Shown here: positions 7,350 to 8,868 of the stretch, one piece after another | Numbering within the stretch: the first letter of the stretch is position 1 | Layout of the letters: each line of letters starts with the position of its first letter | Translations under genes and position numbers: made by a program | Assembly: GCA_017430765.1 (NCBI GenBank) | Contig: JAFRMI010000065.1 | Span: forward strand, 1-8,868 | From: Lachnospiraceae bacterium | Lineage (GTDB): Bacteria; Bacillota_A; Clostridia; Lachnospirales; Lachnospiraceae | Reading direction: 5' to 3' | Length of the DNA: 8,868 nt | Notes under the pieces: model-generated | What the model was told of the DNA's origin: nothing | The model's input: only the letters and a program-made list of their open reading frames with translations | Databases searched by the model: none

Positions 7350-7356
7350 CCTCCTT
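7350..7356 (-). promoter_or_regulatory. Ribosome binding site fixing the Hsp70 start
   Basis: AAGGAGG on the minus strand lies 6 nt before the ATG at 7341-7343, whose product begins MGTYVGIDLGTTNS as expected for an Hsp70. The open frame runs on to an ATG ending at 7415, but that stretch contains the predicted promoter and part of a repeat. The extra 24 residues are therefore very unlikely to be translated. Confidence 0.9.
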
Positions 7357-7369
7357 TTCAGCTGCCTCA

Positions 7370-7400
7370 ATTGTAGCACCCCGCCAATGTAAAATTGTAA
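7370..7400 (-). promoter_or_regulatory. Predicted promoter of the Hsp70 operon
   Basis: On the minus strand an extended -10, TGCTACAAT (hexamer 7370-7375), is preceded by a -35-like TTACAA at 7395-7400 with a 19-nt spacer. The start would be near 7363, leaving a leader of about 20 nt that holds the ribosome binding site. No CIRCE operator (TTAGCACTC-N9-GAGTGCTAA) is visible. The -35 region touches the edge of the palindromic repeat element, so the element may form the upstream flank of this promoter. Confidence 0.5.
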
Positions 7401-7406
7401 GCCACT

Positions 7407-7437
7407 GTCAGCCACGGGGACAGGAACCGTGGCCGAC
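7407..7437. repeat. Repeat copy C: hairpin forming the left arm of the palindromic element
   Basis: GTCAGCCACGG (7407-7417) pairs with CCGTGGCCGAC (7427-7437) around a 9-nt loop, with one mismatch in 11 pairs. The 18 bp at 7412-7429 are a perfect reverse complement of 7631-7648 and nearly match copy A at 936-953. It lies just upstream of the Hsp70 promoter. Confidence 0.8.
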
Positions 7438-7648
7438 CCATCAGTTCTCCAAAAATGTTGTATTTAAGAGCAAAACGGCACCTTTAAGGAGCGTCCCCGG
7501 TGGTCTTTTATCGAGTAAAAAATCCCGGGAGGCTGTCCTGCGGAAAATAAAACGAGCCACCGGGGACGCTCCTCCGATAGCTCATATTCCTTATAAAATC
7601 AACGTTTTTTAAATTTTGGCTGTCCGGCCGCGGTTCCTGTCCCCGTGG
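7412..7648. mobile_element. Candidate foldback (MITE-like) element: 237-bp concentric imperfect palindrome
   Basis: Nested inverted repeats share one centre at about 7530. The outer arms are 18 bp and perfect (7412-7429 / 7631-7648). The inner arms are 17 bp and perfect (7487-7503 / 7557-7573). An innermost TTTTAT/ATAAAA pair lies at 7506-7511 / 7547-7552. The 57-bp spacers on each side are equal in length and match one another as reverse complements at 29 of 57 positions, including a 20-bp block with 15 matches. This indicates one decayed long palindrome rather than chance hairpins. Weak symmetry may continue outward to about 7398 and 7665. No transposase or obvious target-site duplication was seen, so mobility is an inference from shape and from the dispersed end sequence. 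Confidence 0.55.
7487..7573. repeat. Perfect 17-bp inverted repeat with 53-nt interior
   Basis: AGGAGCGTCCCCGGTGG (7487-7503) and its exact complement CCACCGGGGACGCTCCT (7557-7573) enclose 53 nt. The interior holds a TTTTAT/ATAAAA pair and the 8-bp palindrome TCCCGGGA (7523-7530). It could form a cruciform or a stable RNA hairpin. There is no T tract next to either arm, so it does not look like a standard intrinsic terminator. It is the inner part of the larger concentric palindrome. Confidence 0.9.
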
Positions 7649-7665
7649 TTCACCCGTGACTCACC
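7631..7665. repeat. Repeat copy D: 35-bp repeat, inverted relative to copy A
   Basis: This sequence equals the reverse complement of 919-953 except at three positions. It contains CGGTTCCTGTCCCC and GGTTCACCCGTG. Its first 18 bp form the right outer arm of the palindromic element. It ends one base before the stop codon (7667-7669) of the YczE-like gene, so the repeat directly abuts a coding end. Confidence 0.85.
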
Positions 7666-7666
7666 T

Positions 7667-8302
7667 TTAAAGCAGTTCCGCAAGCTTCGATCCGAATTTT
7701 CCGTTTACGGCGGCGATGACTCTTCCGACCAACAGTCCCGCTGCCACCGTTCCGATGCCGATCGGGCCCAGTGTGTGGGAGTGAAGCATACTTATGATGA
7801 AAGCGATAACCACACTGGATATATCCAGAATGTTTTTTCCCATCCCCAGTCCGATCCCGAACCGTTCCCCGATCGCCGCAGCCAGTCCGTCTGCCGGGTT
7901 CGGCGCGATCTTCATGTCAACAGACATCGCCACCCCGATTCCGGTCACCACAATCGCCAGGATGAGAATCAGGATCTTCAGCGCGATCGGGGATGTCTCC
8001 GAACTGGGGATCAGTTTTGTGACCAGAGCAACAAACCGTGTGATCGCAAGGCCTATGGGAAACTGAATCAAATCAAAAGGACGAGACTGCTTCCCTCGCA
8101 GAATAAACTGCAGAACGATAAAGCCCGCATAAAAGACAAACAGCATGTTGGAAAAATCCCATCCGACGATATCGGAAAGAACTCTGGGCACCGTAAGGAC
8201 CGGTGCGACTCCCAAAAAACTCTTTACATTTAACGCGAGGCCAGTCGACATAATAATAATTCCGGCGCAGTATACCAGAATCCGTTTTGCCTTTTTGCTC
8301 AA
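7667..8302 (-). CDS. YczE/YyaS/YitT-family integral membrane protein
   Basis: This protein of about 211 residues has five predicted hydrophobic segments: roughly residues 8-24, 52-69, 78-96, 108-127 and 158-174, with a further weakly hydrophobic C-terminal stretch. The conserved-looking core, IAPNPADGLAAAIGER then a G.G.GKNILDISSVV...GPIGIGT...GLLVGR pattern, matches the YczE-like family (NPgDGL, iDi, GiGT motifs). Members are cytoplasmic-membrane proteins without a firmly defined substrate. No ATG lies near the start. A TTG ending at 8311 has the AGGAGG box directly against it (0 nt), while the TTG ending at 8302 is 9 nt away, so I prefer 8302; an in-frame stop lies just upstream. It follows the four-TM gene by about 40 nt, suggesting co-transcription. 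Its last codon abuts repeat copy D. Confidence 0.85.
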   Translation of the reverse strand: MSKKAKRILVYCAGIIIMSTGLALNVKSFLGVAPVLTVPRVLSDIVGWDFSNMLFVFYAGFIVLQFILRGKQSRPFDLIQFPIGLAITRFVALVTKLIPSSETSPIALKILILILAIVVTGIGVAMSVDMKIAPNPADGLAAAIGERFGIGLGMGKNILDISSVVIAFIISMLHSHTLGPIGIGTVAAGLLVGRVIAAVNGKFGSKLAELL

Positions 8303-8311
8303 GATTTTCAA

Positions 8312-8319
8312 CCTCCTCC
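8312..8319 (-). promoter_or_regulatory. Ribosome binding site deciding the YczE-like TTG start
   Basis: GGAGGAGG on the minus strand is immediately followed by a TTG (8309-8311), then by a second in-frame TTG at 8300-8302. Nine nt from AGGAGG to the second TTG is normal spacing, whereas zero to the first is not. A TAA three codons before the first TTG (across the ribosome binding site) rules out a longer product. Confidence 0.7.
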
Positions 8320-8342
8320 GTTAGCAGTTTTACGCAGCTGCT

Positions 8343-8867
8343 TCACCCCATTTTCCAGACCATCTTCACAAAATCCCGCCGGATGATAACGAGCAGGGGC
8401 AGCGCAATGACCTGCGATGCGATATAAATAACCGCCCCATATCCGGCAGGCCTGAGACGGCCCGTAAAGAGCAGGATCATCAAAGCAGCGAGCGAGAAGG
8501 CAGCGCAGACCAGGGCGATTCCCAGCAGCAGCGGCAGCCGCCCTGCGGTTTTCTCCCAGATGTATTTTCTAAGCTTCGGCCCGCCGTTTCGAACGCGGAC
8601 GACAGCGATGAGTGCGAGGATATCCGCGATCAGGCCGGCCACATACGGAATCAGCTGGTAGAAGCGGCCCTCCATGCCGGTCGAAGGAACCCATCCGGCA
8701 GCGATCATAAGAGCGGCAACGGCAAAATACAGCAATGCCGCTTTTGTATATATTCTTGTGAATACATCCGGAGCTGCATCACACACCATATAGCTGCCCT
8801 CATAGCGATAGCTGCCGGTTTCATCCGTATAAAAATCCCGCAGGAAAGCTTTCTTATTCTTAGCCAT
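8343..8867 (-). CDS. Four-TM membrane protein of unknown function
   Basis: This 174-residue protein is not one I recognise. A soluble N terminus (MAKNKKAFLRDFYTDETGSY, then RYEGSYMVCD) precedes hydrophobic helices at about residues 42-60, 70-90, 109-134 and 142-162, with a short basic C-terminal tail. Aromatic and glycine residues in the N terminus (FYTDETGSYRYEG) and the LRKYIWEKTAGRLP segment between the second and third helices look like family-specific motifs. The ATG at 8865-8867 is one base from the window edge, so its ribosome binding site cannot be seen and the start could lie further upstream. The downstream YczE-like gene begins about 40 nt after its stop, so the two probably share an mRNA. 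No function is proposed. Confidence 0.8.
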   Translation of the reverse strand: MAKNKKAFLRDFYTDETGSYRYEGSYMVCDAAPDVFTRIYTKAALLYFAVAALMIAAGWVPSTGMEGRFYQLIPYVAGLIADILALIAVVRVRNGGPKLRKYIWEKTAGRLPLLLGIALVCAAFSLAALMILLFTGRLRPAGYGAVIYIASQVIALPLLVIIRRDFVKMVWKMG

Positions 8868-8868
8868 A

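Larger units (their letters stand above)
7344..7666. other. Intergenic region between the Hsp70 operon and the YczE-like gene
   Basis: This 323-bp gap holds, from right to left, a repeat ending one base from the stop codon of the YczE-like gene, a long palindromic element, and the Hsp70 promoter and ribosome binding site. No convincing protein-coding or RNA gene was seen. No clear intrinsic terminator with a U tract was found for the leftward YczE-like transcript, so read-through into the Hsp70 operon is possible. Confidence 0.7.

Noticed and set aside
5916..7376. 486-codon open frame on the plus strand, antisense to the Hsp70
   Set aside because: It is rich in Arg, His and Pro with no recognisable motif, has no good ribosome binding site, and lies opposite a gene with all Hsp70 signatures. 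It is a shadow of high-GC codon use.
7487..7573. Large inverted repeat as an intrinsic terminator of the YczE-like gene
   Set aside because: The arms are 53 nt apart and no T tract follows on either strand. The shared centre with outer arms fits a foldback repeat better.
7344..7666. CIRCE or other heat-shock operator upstream of the Hsp70
   Set aside because: No TTAGCACTC/GAGTGCTAA inverted repeat is present. The inverted repeats here have a different sequence and spacing and recur elsewhere.

Overview
The window looks like a chromosomal segment from a mid-to-high-GC Clostridia member (Firmicutes), most likely a Lachnospiraceae-type gut anaerobe. This is an inference from the strong AGGAGG-type ribosome binding sites, an ATP-type PEP carboxykinase, a YczE-family membrane protein, and intergenic repeats with a GGGGACNGTTCC-like core of a kind I recall from clostridial genomes. 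No rRNA, tRNA, CRISPR array, transposase or phage gene was seen.

Layout from left to right. The first half of pckA (ATP-dependent PEP carboxykinase) reads leftward off the window edge from a start at 815. A divergent promoter region (816-1051) carries a 35-bp repeat and faces a small two-TM membrane protein of unknown function (1052-1672, + strand). That gene ends inside a 14-bp-stem bidirectional terminator shared with the convergent operon. Next come three leftward genes, listed in transcription order: an atypical Hsp70/DnaK-like ATPase (7343-4782), a single-TM protein with TPR-like helical repeats (4690-2933), and a protein with a degenerate J-domain-like N terminus lacking HPD (2763-1690). 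A 40-bp-period tandem repeat lies between the last two. To the right is a 323-bp intergenic region, most of it one long imperfect palindrome of concentric inverted repeats centred near 7530. Beyond it a second leftward pair encodes two multi-pass membrane proteins: a four-TM unknown protein (8867-8343) and a YczE/YyaS-family protein (8302-7667).

The most interesting unit is the three-gene chaperone-like operon. Its Hsp70 has all the ATPase signatures. However, the canonical DVTPLSLG-type linker and the start of the substrate-binding domain are replaced by an extra beta-rich, possibly Ig-like region, and the protein ends in a roughly 210-residue helical tail. Alongside a J-like protein without HPD and a membrane TPR protein, this suggests a specialised, possibly membrane-tethered Hsp70 machine rather than a housekeeping DnaK. 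No CIRCE operator is present.

The second theme is the repeats. A 35-bp sequence at 919-953 recurs inverted at 7631-7665 with three mismatches, so the pair brackets the membrane gene and the whole chaperone operon. Its 18-bp core occurs a third time at 7412-7429 as the left arm of the palindrome.
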